Of a stretch of DNA of 64,000 nt, positions 33,786-41,928 are shown one piece after another. Position 1 is the stretch's first letter; the number at the start of each line of letters is the position of its first letter. Below the pieces are notes generated by a model that was not told the origin of the DNA, made no database searches, and worked only from the letters and a program-made list of their open reading frames with translations. Source of the stretch: Actinoplanes xinjiangensis (GTDB taxonomy: Bacteria > Actinomycetota > Actinomycetes > Mycobacteriales > Micromonosporaceae); contig NZ_QGGR01000013.1 in NCBI RefSeq assembly GCF_003148685.1, forward strand, positions 62,001 through 126,000, written 5' to 3'. Both the position numbers and the translations under genes were made by a program.

Positions 33786-34432
33786 ACGACATCACCGTGC
33801 TGGTCGTCGACGACCAGGAGCTGTTCCGGGCCGGGGTGGCGGTCATCCTCGACGCGCAGCCGGGGATCACCGTGGTCGGCGAGGCGGGCAACGGTGCCGA
33901 CGCGGTGCGCCTGGTGAAGGAGTTGCGGCCGGACGTCGTACTCATGGATCTGCGGATGCCGGTGATGGACGGTGTCGAAGCGACCCGGCAGATCTATGCC
34001 GCCGCGGCCTCCCCGCCGGTGCGTGTCCTGGTGCTCACCACCTTCAACCTCGACGACCGGGCGGCCACCGCGATCCGGCACGGCGCGAGCGGCTTCCTGC
34101 TGAAGGACACCACGCCCGCCCAGTTGACCGATGCGGTCCGCAGCGTCCACGCGGGCAACGCGGTGCTCGCCCCCGCCGACCTCTCGGCCCTGCTGACCAG
34201 CCAGTTCCCCGCGCCGAAACCGGTGCCGGACGCCTATCTCACCCTGACCGACAAGGAGCGGGCCGTCTTTCGGGCCGTGGCCCGCGGCCTGTCCAACGCG
34301 GAGATCGCCGCCGAGATCTTCGCGGGGGAGTCGACGGTGAAGACGCACGTCGGAGCGATCCTGCGCAAGTTGTCGCTGCGCGATCGGGTGCAGATCGCGG
34401 TGTTCGCCCACGAGCACGGCCTGCTGTCCTGA
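33782..34432 (+). CDS. NarL/LuxR-type response regulator
   Basis: 216 residues, partner of the upstream kinase (ATGA overlap). The receiver has VDDQELFRAG, the phospho-Asp in DVVLMDLRMPVMDG and the lysine in GFLLKDTTP. The C-terminal LuxR helix-turn-helix reads LTDKERAVFRAVARGLSNAE and then EIFAGESTVKTHVGAILRKL. The target genes are unknown. The direct repeats just downstream (34449-34480) precede the acyltransferase and are candidate binding sites. Confidence 0.94.
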   Translation: MNDITVLVVDDQELFRAGVAVILDAQPGITVVGEAGNGADAVRLVKELRPDVVLMDLRMPVMDGVEATRQIYAAAASPPVRVLVLTTFNLDDRAATAIRHGASGFLLKDTTPAQLTDAVRSVHAGNAVLAPADLSALLTSQFPAPKPVPDAYLTLTDKERAVFRAVARGLSNAEIAAEIFAGESTVKTHVGAILRKLSLRDRVQIAVFAHEHGLLS

Positions 34433-34448
34433 ACGGCTCCGCGCTCGT

Positions 34449-34480
34449 CGGTACCTGAGGCCATCGCCGCGGTACCTGAG
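34449..34480. repeat. two direct repeats 21 bp apart
   Basis: CGGTACCTGAG occurs at 34449-34459 and 34470-34480, exactly two helical turns apart, in the 195-bp gap between the response regulator and the acyltransferase. Same-face spacing suggests a regulator binding site. Confidence 0.4.
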
Positions 34481-34627
34481 AGCGATGAAAGCAGCGGCCC
34501 ATCTGGGTGATCTTTCTTCCCGGGCCTGTCGGGTGACCCCGGTACGGCGGCGGATCGGCTGCCGCGCACCCCCGGGCCCGGTGGGTCGGTCCGGACGGCG
34601 GCTCACCTGTGGACAGGAGTCTCGCTG

Positions 34628-35767
34628 ATGACGGCAGCCGTCGACGACCAGGTGGCGATCACGAACACGGCACGGCCGGTGCCGTCCCGTTCCGTGCGGC
34701 TGTATGCGCTCGACGCTCTGCGGCTGGCCTGCGCACTGGCGGTGGTGGGATACCACCTCGGCACGTCGTGGCGGTTGGACGGCGTACATCCGCCCGGGTA
34801 TTTCCTGCCCGGTGCCGCGCCGGTGCTGATCTACGGCTTCCTCGGCGTCGAGGTCTTCTTCCTGATCAGCGGGTTCGTGATCAGCATGAGCGGATGGGGC
34901 CGGACCGTCCGCGAATTCGCCGCCTCCCGGGCGGCCCGGCTGTACCCCGCCTTCTGGGCCGGGGTGCTGATCACGGCCGTCGTGGTCACCGTGCTGCCGG
35001 TGACCGACGGGGTGCCGGTCAGCGGCGTGCCGAGCCTGGGCGACGTCGCGATCAACCTGACCATGCTGGCCGAGCCGTTCCGCGTGCCGCTGGTCGACAC
35101 GGTGTACTGGACGCTGTGGGTGGAGCTGCGGTTCTACCTGATCATCGCCTGCCTGATCGCGGTCGGGCTGATGACCGGCCGCGGGATGCGGGTGCTGGGC
35201 ACGGGATGGCTGATCACGGTGGTGCTCGCGCCCGCGCTGCCGTCCACACTGATGGAGACCGTCGTCATGCCCGGCTTCGCGCCGTACTTCATCGCCGGGA
35301 TGACGATGTTCCTGCTGCGCCGGGATCGCCGGGACCGCTGGTCGTGGGTGCTGCTGGCCGGCTGCTGGCTGGTCAGCCTGCACCACGTCGAGCTTCGGGT
35401 CCTCGATCTGCGACCCGGCTTCGCCGTGCCGGTCTGGCCGGCCACGGTGCTGATCACGCTCGCGTACGCCGTGCTGCTGGCCGTCGCCCTGGGCGTGACC
35501 GACCGGCTGGCGTGGCGCCGGCTCGGTGCCGCGGGCGCTCTGACCTACCCGTTCTATCTCCTGCACCAGCGCATCGGTTACAGCCTGATGCGTACCGTCC
35601 ACGACCACACCGGATGGCCGGCCTGGCTGCTGCTCACCGGAACCGTGATCGTCCTGCTGGCAGCTTCCTGGCTGGTGTACCGGCTGGTCGAACGCCCGCT
35701 GTCGCCACGGATGAGGCGCCGGCTCCTCGGCCGCGGGCGGGCACCCGGCACACCGCGGCATCCCTGA
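34628..35767 (+). CDS. acyltransferase 3 family membrane protein
   Basis: 379 residues with about ten membrane spans. The family start is YALDALRLACALAVVGYHLG, with the catalytic-site histidine in that first helix, followed by FLGVEVFFLISGFVISMSGW and SRAARLYPAFW. The end VYRLVERPLSPRMRRRL with its ERP motif is also typical. Members transfer acetyl or other acyl groups to sugars, lipids or antibiotics at the membrane. CAGGAG lies before the ATG. The acceptor is unknown. It follows a two-component system that may control it. Confidence 0.93.
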   Translation: MTAAVDDQVAITNTARPVPSRSVRLYALDALRLACALAVVGYHLGTSWRLDGVHPPGYFLPGAAPVLIYGFLGVEVFFLISGFVISMSGWGRTVREFAASRAARLYPAFWAGVLITAVVVTVLPVTDGVPVSGVPSLGDVAINLTMLAEPFRVPLVDTVYWTLWVELRFYLIIACLIAVGLMTGRGMRVLGTGWLITVVLAPALPSTLMETVVMPGFAPYFIAGMTMFLLRRDRRDRWSWVLLAGCWLVSLHHVELRVLDLRPGFAVPVWPATVLITLAYAVLLAVALGVTDRLAWRRLGAAGALTYPFYLLHQRIGYSLMRTVHDHTGWPAWLLLTGTVIVLLAASWLVYRLVERPLSPRMRRRLLGRGRAPGTPRHP

Positions 35768-35788
35768 ACGGGCGTCCGCCTCCCCGGA

Positions 35789-36505
35789 TCACGGCTGCCG
35801 GGGGCGGTGTGCGTTCTCCACCAGCGCCGAGGCGACGTCGCGAAGTTTGCGGTTGGAGTCCTGGGACAGTTTGGCGAGGATGGCGAAGGCCTGCTCGGCG
35901 GTGCACCGGCGGTCGCCCATGATGATGCCTTTGGCCTGTTCGATGACTGCCCGGTTGTCCATCGCCTTCTGCATGTGCCCGGCCAGCGTGGCCTGGGTCT
36001 CGTACAGGTGGGCGTTGGCCAGGCCGACGGCGGCGAACCCGGCGAAGGTCTGAGCGATCGCCACCGCGTCGTCGTCGAAGGCGTCCGGGACGGTGGCGTA
36101 GATGTTCAGCGCACCGGTGACGTGCTCGTGCACGGGCAGGCCGATCGAGAGGGAGCTGTACGCGTCGGCCTTCTCCGCGTCGGCGGCCCAGTCGGGCCAC
36201 CGCTGCTCGCTGGTGGTGTCGGGCACCAGCTGAGTGGTGGTGGTGTCGGCGGCATCCAGGCACGGGCCGTAGCCACGTTGGTACTGCTTCTCGTCGAGAG
36301 CACGGGCGAGTTCACCGGTGAACGCGGCGGTCTGAGGACTGTCGCCGTGCAGCAGGGTGACGCTGACCTCATCGGCGCCGGGGATGGTGCTCTTGGCCAA
36401 CTGCGCGATCTTGTTCAGCAGGGCGTCGATGTCGATGTCGGCGAGCCGGATGCGGCCGAGTTCGGCGAACGCCTGGTGCGGGTCCATCGTTTCGAGGTGC
36501 GTCAT
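35789..36505 (-). CDS. GAF-ANTAR regulator 1
   Basis: 238 residues. The N-terminal two-thirds is a GAF sensor fold (ADEVSVTLLHGDSPQTAAFT, YGPCLDA, SSLSIGLPVHEHVTGALNIY). The C-terminal ANTAR domain reads AVIEQAKGIIMGDRRCTAEQ followed by AFAILAKLSQDSNRKLRDVA, the RNA-binding signature of transcription antiterminators. ANTAR proteins bind paired small hairpins in leader RNAs. The start ATG at 36505 aligns with those of two paralogues (36920, 40721), and all three carry the same leader box 96-98 nt upstream. The GAF ligand is unknown. It is divergent from regulator 2. Confidence 0.93.
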   Translation of the reverse strand: MTHLETMDPHQAFAELGRIRLADIDIDALLNKIAQLAKSTIPGADEVSVTLLHGDSPQTAAFTGELARALDEKQYQRGYGPCLDAADTTTTQLVPDTTSEQRWPDWAADAEKADAYSSLSIGLPVHEHVTGALNIYATVPDAFDDDAVAIAQTFAGFAAVGLANAHLYETQATLAGHMQKAMDNRAVIEQAKGIIMGDRRCTAEQAFAILAKLSQDSNRKLRDVASALVENAHRPRQP

Positions 36506-36568
36506 GAGAAGCGTCCTTGACGAGGGCGCGTACCACCACCAGGGGTCTGGAGTGGGGTGCGCGGATCG

Positions 36569-36617
36569 CTGCAGGCCTCCTGATCCGGGGGCCGGGATCC
36601 GCGCCGCTTCTTGACGC
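36569..36617 (-). promoter_or_regulatory. conserved GAF-ANTAR leader element A
   Basis: The 16-mer GCGTCAAGAAGCGGCG runs from 36617 down to 36602, then 26 nt, then CCTGCAG (36575-36569). 96 nt separate the box from the start codon of regulator 1. The stretch between can fold: outer stem GCGCGGATC with GATCCGCGC (9 bp) and inner GGCC pairing. A smaller hairpin, CGCCC with GGGCG, precedes the box. Confidence 0.65.
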
Positions 36618-36805
36618 CGGTCTCGCAGACGCCCATCGGGGGCGACATGCCGCAGGTCTCCAGCATATCGGTGCGCGGACATCGACTGTCGCTTACGTTC
36701 CGCGCGCCGGCCGCGTGGTCCCGCGAAGCCGTTGAGGTGGCGATACGTCGAGGTCCGGGTAAGGTGGAGCCCTGTAGTCGACGCCTTCAACCGTCGACCG
36801 AGCCA

Positions 36806-36857
36806 GCGTCAAGAAGCGGCGTGGGTCTAGGACCCCCCCCCGAGCGGGGGCCTGCAG
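36806..36857 (+). promoter_or_regulatory. conserved GAF-ANTAR leader element B
   Basis: The same 16-mer at 36806-36821, then 29 nt including a run of nine C and a CCCCC/GGGGG hairpin, then CCTGCAG at 36851-36857. 98 nt separate the box from the start of regulator 2. Upstream, GTCGACG pairs with CGTCGAC. Confidence 0.65.
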
Positions 36858-36919
36858 TGGCCTATGCACAGCGCACCCGTCGAGGTGTCAGCTGATGTGC
36901 CCTTTCTCAGGACATGCCG

Positions 36920-37636
36920 ATGACGTACAGCCCGTTCATGGACCCCGGTGACGCTTTCGCGCAGCTCGGCCGGATCAGACCCCGGGAGACCAGCCTTCAC
37001 GACGTGTTTCAGCGCGTCGTCGACCTCGCCGGACTCAGCATCCACGGGGTGACCGAGGTATCCCTCACCATGGTGCGGGACCGAGGCGCCCACACGCCCG
37101 CCTCCACCGGTGGCCTCGCCTCGACCCTGGACGAGTTGCAGTACGAACTGGGCTACGGCCCCTGCCTACAGGCCGCGAACTCCACCACCGTCGAGTCCGT
37201 CGTCGACATGGCGGCCGAGACCCGATGGCCGGACTGGACCACCGGCGCGCTGCGGGCGGGAGCCCGGAGTTCGCTGTCCATCGGGCTGCCGGGCCATGCC
37301 ACGGTCGGCGGGGCACTCAACCTCTACGCCACCGAGCCCCACGTCTTCGACGACGACGCGATCATCGTGGCGCAGGCCTTCGCCGGTTTCGCCGGCGTCG
37401 CCATGGCCAACGAGTTCCTCAACGAAGCCCAGGCGGCCCTGTTGCGTCGCGTGGAGGCCGCCATGGACAGGGGCGCCGTCATCGAGCAGGCCAAGGGGAT
37501 CCTCATCAACGACCGGCGCTGCACCCCGGCGCAGGCCTTCACCGTCCTGACGACGATGGCGCAGGACACCGACCGCACCGTCCGTGCCGTCGCCCAGGAA
37601 ATGGTGAACCGCACCGCCGAAGGTCCACCGGGGTAG
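36920..37636 (+). CDS. GAF-ANTAR regulator 2
   Basis: 238 residues, the same length as regulator 1. The GAF region has VTEVSLTMVRDRGAHTPAST, YGPCLQA and SSLSIGLPGHATVGGALNLY. The ANTAR end is AVIEQAKGILINDRRCTPAQ followed by AFTVLTTMAQDTDRTVRAVA. The ATG at 36920 was preferred over the one at 36914 because CAGGAC is then 7 bases away and the start aligns with regulator 1 (MTYSPFMDP against MTHLETMDP). It is divergent from regulator 1, with both leader elements between them. The final ANTAR residues differ from the usual NxKLRDVA, so RNA preference may differ. Confidence 0.93.
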   Translation: MTYSPFMDPGDAFAQLGRIRPRETSLHDVFQRVVDLAGLSIHGVTEVSLTMVRDRGAHTPASTGGLASTLDELQYELGYGPCLQAANSTTVESVVDMAAETRWPDWTTGALRAGARSSLSIGLPGHATVGGALNLYATEPHVFDDDAIIVAQAFAGFAGVAMANEFLNEAQAALLRRVEAAMDRGAVIEQAKGILINDRRCTPAQAFTVLTTMAQDTDRTVRAVAQEMVNRTAEGPPG

Positions 37637-37735
37637 CGATGGTCGCACCCGGCGACGCATACCGCACCTGTTCGGGGGTAGCCAGGCCCGGACGGCAGGC
37701 GCAGTGGCCCGGGTGGGGCGGATGGGGGATCAGCA

Positions 37736-39115
37736 GTGACCACGAAGGTGCGGGACTTCCTGGCCGGGCATCGCGATGCCATGGTCGCCGAGCTGGCCGA
37801 GTGGGTTCGGATACCGTCGATCGCCGGCGTTCCCGAGCACCTGGTCGATCTGCGGCGATCGGCGAACTGGCTGGCCGCGGCCCTGCGCGAGACCGGCTTC
37901 CCGTCGGTGGAGGTGTGGGACACCGAGGACGGGCCGGCGGTGTACGCCGCATGGTGTGCCGAGCCGGGCGCCCCCACGGTTCTGATCTACAGCCACCACG
38001 ACGTCCGCGCCGCGAAGGACGAGGAGTGGGACGAGACCGCGCCGTTCGAGCCGAAGGTCCGTGACGGGTACCTCTACGGGCGGGGCGCGTCGGACGCCAA
38101 GGGGCAGGCTCTCGCACACGTGTGGGCGGTCCGGGCCCATCTGGCCGCCACCGGCCGCGAGAAGCCCGCGGTGAACCTCAAGGTGCTGGTGGAGGGGGAG
38201 GAGGAGACCGGGTCGGCGCACCTGCGGCAGCTGCTGCAGGACAACCGCGACCGGGTCGGTGCCGATCTGATCGTCTTCTCCGACACGCTGATGTGGCGTG
38301 CCGACCATCCGGCGGTGTGCGTCAGCATGCGCGGCACCATGCTCGCCCAGCTGGAGATCATGGGGCCGTTGCAGGACGTGCACAGCGGAGCGGTGTCCGG
38401 GCCCGCCCCGAATCCGGTCCTGGAGATGAGCCGGCTGCTCGCCCAGCTGCACGACGACAAGGGGCGGATCACCGTGCCCGGTTTCTACGACAGTGTGGTG
38501 GAGCCGTCGCAGCGGTTCCGCGAGGAGCTGGCCGCGCTGCCGTACAGCGACGCCGACTGGCTGGAGCGGTCGCTGACCCGCAGCGTGGGTGGTGAGGCCG
38601 GATACAGCGTGCTGGAACGTCTGTGGACCCGGCCGGCGATCGAGGTGACCAGCATGATCGCCGGTGATCCGATCGGGCCGTCCCGGGCGGCTGTGCCGTC
38701 GGTCGTCACCGCCGACCTGAGCATCCGCTACGTCTGCGACCAGACCGGCACCGAGATCGCCGAGCAGTTGCGGCGGTGGGTCGCCGACACCGTCGGCGAC
38801 CGGTTCGGCCACCGGCTCACCGTGTCGCCGGAGAGCGCGCAGGACCCGTACCGGACGCCGGAGGACCTTCCCGCGGTCGCGGCCCTGGCCGAGGCCATGG
38901 GGGAGGGCTTCGGGCGTCCCGCCGGGCGGATGGGCAACGCCGGCGGCGGCCCCGCGGTGTGGCTGACGGAGAGCGTCGGTGCGCCGGTGGTGTATTTCGG
39001 CACCGGCCTGCCCGAGGACCACTGGCATGACAGCAACGAACGGGTCTCGATCGACGTGCTGCTCGCCGGTGCGGCCACCCTTGCCGCCTTCTGGGACCGA
39101 CTGCCGTCGGTCTGA
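37736..39115 (+). CDS. M20 family dipeptidase/deacylase
   Basis: A 459-residue cytoplasmic metallohydrolase. Metal ligands are recognisable: YSHHDV (about residue 86), GASDAKGQ (bridging Asp), EGEEETGS with the catalytic Glu and a ligand Glu, and a late His in GTGLPEDHWHDSNERV. The lid domain (about 210-320) starts MRGTMLAQLEIMGP. These match the M20/ArgE/DapE group annotated as dipeptidases. Substrate preference cannot be read. The start is a GTG without a strong ribosome-binding site. Confidence 0.92.
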   Translation: MTTKVRDFLAGHRDAMVAELAEWVRIPSIAGVPEHLVDLRRSANWLAAALRETGFPSVEVWDTEDGPAVYAAWCAEPGAPTVLIYSHHDVRAAKDEEWDETAPFEPKVRDGYLYGRGASDAKGQALAHVWAVRAHLAATGREKPAVNLKVLVEGEEETGSAHLRQLLQDNRDRVGADLIVFSDTLMWRADHPAVCVSMRGTMLAQLEIMGPLQDVHSGAVSGPAPNPVLEMSRLLAQLHDDKGRITVPGFYDSVVEPSQRFREELAALPYSDADWLERSLTRSVGGEAGYSVLERLWTRPAIEVTSMIAGDPIGPSRAAVPSVVTADLSIRYVCDQTGTEIAEQLRRWVADTVGDRFGHRLTVSPESAQDPYRTPEDLPAVAALAEAMGEGFGRPAGRMGNAGGGPAVWLTESVGAPVVYFGTGLPEDHWHDSNERVSIDVLLAGAATLAAFWDRLPSV

Positions 39116-39218
39116 ACTCTTCGGCCGTCTGCGGGCGGGCGTCGCAAGTCGGCGCATAGATGTCCGGGGTCGGGGTAGACGCCGCCGCATCGACGCGACG
39201 ACATGAGTGGAGAAGGCG

Positions 39219-40520
39219 ATGATCGCGGACCGCAGGTTGTCAGCCGCTGTCCTGGCCGTGCTGCTCACCGCGGTGGCGGGGTGCGTGTCGGTACGCGAAT
39301 CGGCCGAACCGGATGCCGGTGTCCCGGCGGACGACGTGGTGACCCGATCGGTGAAGGACGTCGAACGCTTCTGGGCGGACCGGTATCCGGAGCTGAGCGG
39401 CGGCGCCGCCTTCGAGCCCATCCAGGGTGGCCTTCATCCCTACACCGAGACGACACCGCCGCCCGCGTGTGGCGACCAGCAGAGCGCGTACCAGCCGAAC
39501 GCGTTCTACTGCCCCGCCGGTGACTTCATCGGCTGGGACGCCCAGACGCTGATCCCGCAGTTGCAGGAGCAGTTCGGTCCGCTGCTGGTCGGCGTGGTGT
39601 TCGCCCACGAGTACGGACACGCCGTGCAGGCCAGGCTCGGCGCCGTCGACCAGCCGACCGTCGTGCTCGAGCAGCAGGCCGACTGCTATGCCGGGGCCTG
39701 GATGGCCGACGCGCTGGCCGGACGGTCCGAGGCGTTCACCGGTGTCACGCCGGCCCAGCTCGACAACACGGTTGCCGGGTTGCTGCTGCTGCGCGATCAG
39801 CCGGGGACACCGGCACAGGCCGCGGAGGCGCACGGCAACGCCTTCGATCGCATCCGGGCCCTGCAGGACGGTGTGGAGAAGGGCGCCGCGGTCTGTGCCG
39901 CGTACCGTGCGGACAACCTCCCGGTCACCGAGGTGCCGTTCACCAGCCCGCTGGATGCCGCCACGGGCGGTGACCTGCCGTACGCGGAGGCGGTGACCTC
40001 CCTGGCCGAAGACGCGCAGGGATACTGGTCGCGTGCCTATCCGGATCTTGCCGGCGAGCCGTGGCAGGCCCTGCCGGTCCAGCCGTTCACCGGCACGCCG
40101 CCGTCGTGCACCGCCCCGGACCCGGCCGCCGGCGGTTCCGCGTTCTACTGCAAGGCGGGCGACTTCGTGACCTTCGACAACGGCCGGCTCGGCCCCCGGC
40201 TCCACCAGAACATCGGCGACAACGCCGTCGGCATGCTGCTCGGTGACCTGTTCGCCCGGGCCGCGCAGAATCGCCGCGGCGAGAGCACGTCCGACCGGGC
40301 GGGACAACTCGCGGTGGACTGCCTGGCCGGGGCGTGGACCAACGATCAGCTGAAACGCCGGCCGGGCCAGGGACTGACCCTCTCCCCGGGAGACCTGGAC
40401 GAGGCCGTGGCGGCGCTACTGGCGTTCGGGCGCGCGGGTGAGGTGACCGGCATCAGTGCCTTCGACCGCATCGCCTCGTACCGCAGCGGGGTTCTCCAGG
40501 GTCTGGGCGCCTGCACCTGA
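39219..40520 (+). CDS. zinc metallopeptidase lipoprotein with a degenerate second half
   Basis: 433 residues. MIADRRLSAAVLAVLLTAV then AGC is a lipoprotein signal. The first half is a neutral zinc metallopeptidase (YpfJ-like) domain with FYCPAGDFIGWD, FAHEYGHAVQAR (HEXXH) and EQQADCYAGAW (third ligand Glu). The second half repeats the domain (FYCKAGDFVTFD, QLAVDCLAGAW), but the HEXXH place reads GDLFARAAQ, so it cannot bind zinc in that way. GAGAAGG precedes the ATG. A GTG 12 bases upstream is possible. It may be a protease whose inactive copy binds a substrate or partner. Confidence 0.85.
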   Translation: MIADRRLSAAVLAVLLTAVAGCVSVRESAEPDAGVPADDVVTRSVKDVERFWADRYPELSGGAAFEPIQGGLHPYTETTPPPACGDQQSAYQPNAFYCPAGDFIGWDAQTLIPQLQEQFGPLLVGVVFAHEYGHAVQARLGAVDQPTVVLEQQADCYAGAWMADALAGRSEAFTGVTPAQLDNTVAGLLLLRDQPGTPAQAAEAHGNAFDRIRALQDGVEKGAAVCAAYRADNLPVTEVPFTSPLDAATGGDLPYAEAVTSLAEDAQGYWSRAYPDLAGEPWQALPVQPFTGTPPSCTAPDPAAGGSAFYCKAGDFVTFDNGRLGPRLHQNIGDNAVGMLLGDLFARAAQNRRGESTSDRAGQLAVDCLAGAWTNDQLKRRPGQGLTLSPGDLDEAVAALLAFGRAGEVTGISAFDRIASYRSGVLQGLGACT

Positions 40521-40607
40521 GCGCATGCCGAGACGTCCGGAGGGTTTCGGAGGCGGCGAGCCGGGCATCCGTGCCCTCTGCGGCCGGCGCGCAGCGCCGG
40601 CGAGGCG

Positions 40608-40656
40608 GCGTCAAGAAGCGGCGCGGTCCCGGACCGGAACCATCACGGTCCTGCAG
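40608..40656 (+). promoter_or_regulatory. conserved GAF-ANTAR leader element C
   Basis: GCGTCAAGAAGCGGCG at 40608-40623, 26 nt, then CCTGCAG at 40650-40656. 97 nt separate the box from the start of regulator 3. The interval folds as GGACCG with CGGTCC, inside GCGGTCC with GGCCCGC (one mismatch). Before the box, GCCGGCGC pairs with GCGCCGGC. Confidence 0.65.
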
Positions 40657-40702
40657 CGGCCCGCACGCTTCGCCCCGCATCCCTGGTCCGGTGCGGAGGC
40701 AT

Positions 40703-40719
40703 GAAGGAGGGACTCCTTC
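40703..40719 (+). promoter_or_regulatory. ribosome-binding site inside a start-site hairpin
   Basis: GAAGGAG, loop GGA, CTCCTTC: a perfect 7-bp stem that buries the AAGGAGG ribosome-binding site immediately before the ATG at 40721. Translation should depend on opening it. Confidence 0.6.
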
Positions 40720-40720
40720 C

Positions 40721-41434
40721 ATGACAGACCCGCAGATCAAGCACACCGACGCGTACGCCGAACTCGGGCGCATGGATTTCAGCCGGACGGACGTCGCGAC
40801 GGCCCTGGCCAGGGTGGCGGACGTGACCCGGCGCAGCATCCCGGGAGCCGACGACGTGTCGATCGTCCTCGTCGGCCCCGAGGGTGCGCACACCGCCGCC
40901 TGCACCGGCCGGCCGGCCATGATCGTCGACGAGTGGCAGTACCAGCTTGGCCACGGCCCGTGCCTGGCGGCGGCCGCCGCCTACCTCACCGTCACCGTGC
41001 CGGACATGGCCGGGGAGAGCCGGTGGCCGGACTGGGCGGACCGGGCCATCGACGCCGGGATGCACAGCTCGGTGTCCGTCGGACTGCCGCTGCGCGAATC
41101 GGTCGGCGGCGCGCTCAACGTGTACGCCCGTGGCCCGCACGCCTTCGACGAGGACGCGGTCATCCTCGCCGAGACGTTCGCCGGGTTCGCCGCGGTCGCC
41201 CTGGCCAATGCGCACCGGTACGACGGGTCCGCCAGCCTGACCGGCTACACGCGGGCCGCGATGGACCGCCGCGCCGTGATCGAGCAGGCCAAGGGCATCA
41301 TCATGGCCGACCGTCGCTGCACCGCCGACGAGGCGTTCGCCGCCCTGACGAGCCTCGCCGAGGGCTCCCACCGTGAACTCCGTGACGTGGCCGCCGGGCT
41401 GACCGCCGAGGTCGTGCATACCCGGGCCCGGTGA
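40721..41434 (+). CDS. GAF-ANTAR regulator 3
   Basis: 237 residues. GAF part: ADDVSIVLVGPEGAHTAACT, HGPCLAAAAAYLTVTVPDMA, SSVSVGLPLRESVGGALNVY. ANTAR part: AVIEQAKGIIMADRRCTADE followed by AFAALTSLAEGSHRELRDVA. The ATG at 40721 aligns with its paralogues. The ribosome-binding site is in a hairpin. The same leader box lies 97 nt upstream. The three paralogues differ mostly in the GAF pocket, suggesting different signals acting on a shared RNA target type. Confidence 0.93.
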   Translation: MTDPQIKHTDAYAELGRMDFSRTDVATALARVADVTRRSIPGADDVSIVLVGPEGAHTAACTGRPAMIVDEWQYQLGHGPCLAAAAAYLTVTVPDMAGESRWPDWADRAIDAGMHSSVSVGLPLRESVGGALNVYARGPHAFDEDAVILAETFAGFAAVALANAHRYDGSASLTGYTRAAMDRRAVIEQAKGIIMADRRCTADEAFAALTSLAEGSHRELRDVAAGLTAEVVHTRAR

Positions 41435-41486
41435 GCGACGTCCGCTCCGGCGCGGAAGCGTCCGTGGAACCCGGTCGGCCCGAAGT

Positions 41487-41873
41487 TCAGCTCAGCGGGG
41501 CGATGCAGAACGGATGGCCGGCGGGGTCCAGCAGAACCCTCCGCTCGTCGGGCTGTGGCTGCACCGAGGGTTCCACGGCGCCCAGTGCCAGCAACCGTGC
41601 CTGGCCGGCGTCCAGGTCCTCGACCCCCAGCTCCAGGTGGATCTGCTTGCCCTGGGCGGGGTCCGGCCAGGTCGGAGGCCGGTAGTCGGCGACCCGGATG
41701 AAACCCAGTCCGGGTGCACCGTCCCTGCCGAGCAGGATGAAGTCGTCGCTGGAGTAGACGACGGGCAGGTCGAGGGCTGTGCCGTAGAAGCGGGCCATCT
41801 CGGCGGGGTCCGAACAGTCGAAGTCGACGGACACCAGGCGGATCGTGGATGCGGATGTGGTCTCGCTACTCAT
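41487..41873 (-). CDS. VOC family protein, glyoxalase-like
   Basis: 128 residues, two VOC half-domains: LVSVDFDCSDPAEMARFYGT, then KQIHLELGVEDLDAGQARLL and RVLLDPAGHPFCIAP. A TAGCGT -10 box (41881-41886) stands 7 nt before the ATG, so the transcript is probably leaderless. The perfect dyad at 41893-41917 covers the promoter. It is divergent from a WYL-domain regulator, which likely controls it. Substrate unknown; it may be a small-molecule binding or resistance protein. Confidence 0.85.
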   Translation of the reverse strand: MSSETTSASTIRLVSVDFDCSDPAEMARFYGTALDLPVVYSSDDFILLGRDGAPGLGFIRVADYRPPTWPDPAQGKQIHLELGVEDLDAGQARLLALGAVEPSVQPQPDERRVLLDPAGHPFCIAPLS

Positions 41874-41892
41874 GGGCGGGACGCTATGACGG

Positions 41893-41917
41893 GACCAGGA
41901 CAGTTCCTGTCCTGGTC
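41893..41917. promoter_or_regulatory. perfect 11-bp inverted repeat operator
   Basis: GACCAGGACAG, TTC, CTGTCCTGGTC. It lies just upstream of the VOC -10 box and 12 bp before the regulator start, ideal for a divergent repressor/activator. Binding by the WYL protein is inferred. Confidence 0.7.
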
Positions 41918-41928
41918 GTAGGGAACAC

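Noticed and set aside
40701-40724. Leader peptide MKEGLLP overlapping the GAF-ANTAR 3 start (ATGA)
   Set aside because: The only Shine-Dalgarno candidate is one base from its ATG, and the sequence is better explained by the start-site hairpin.
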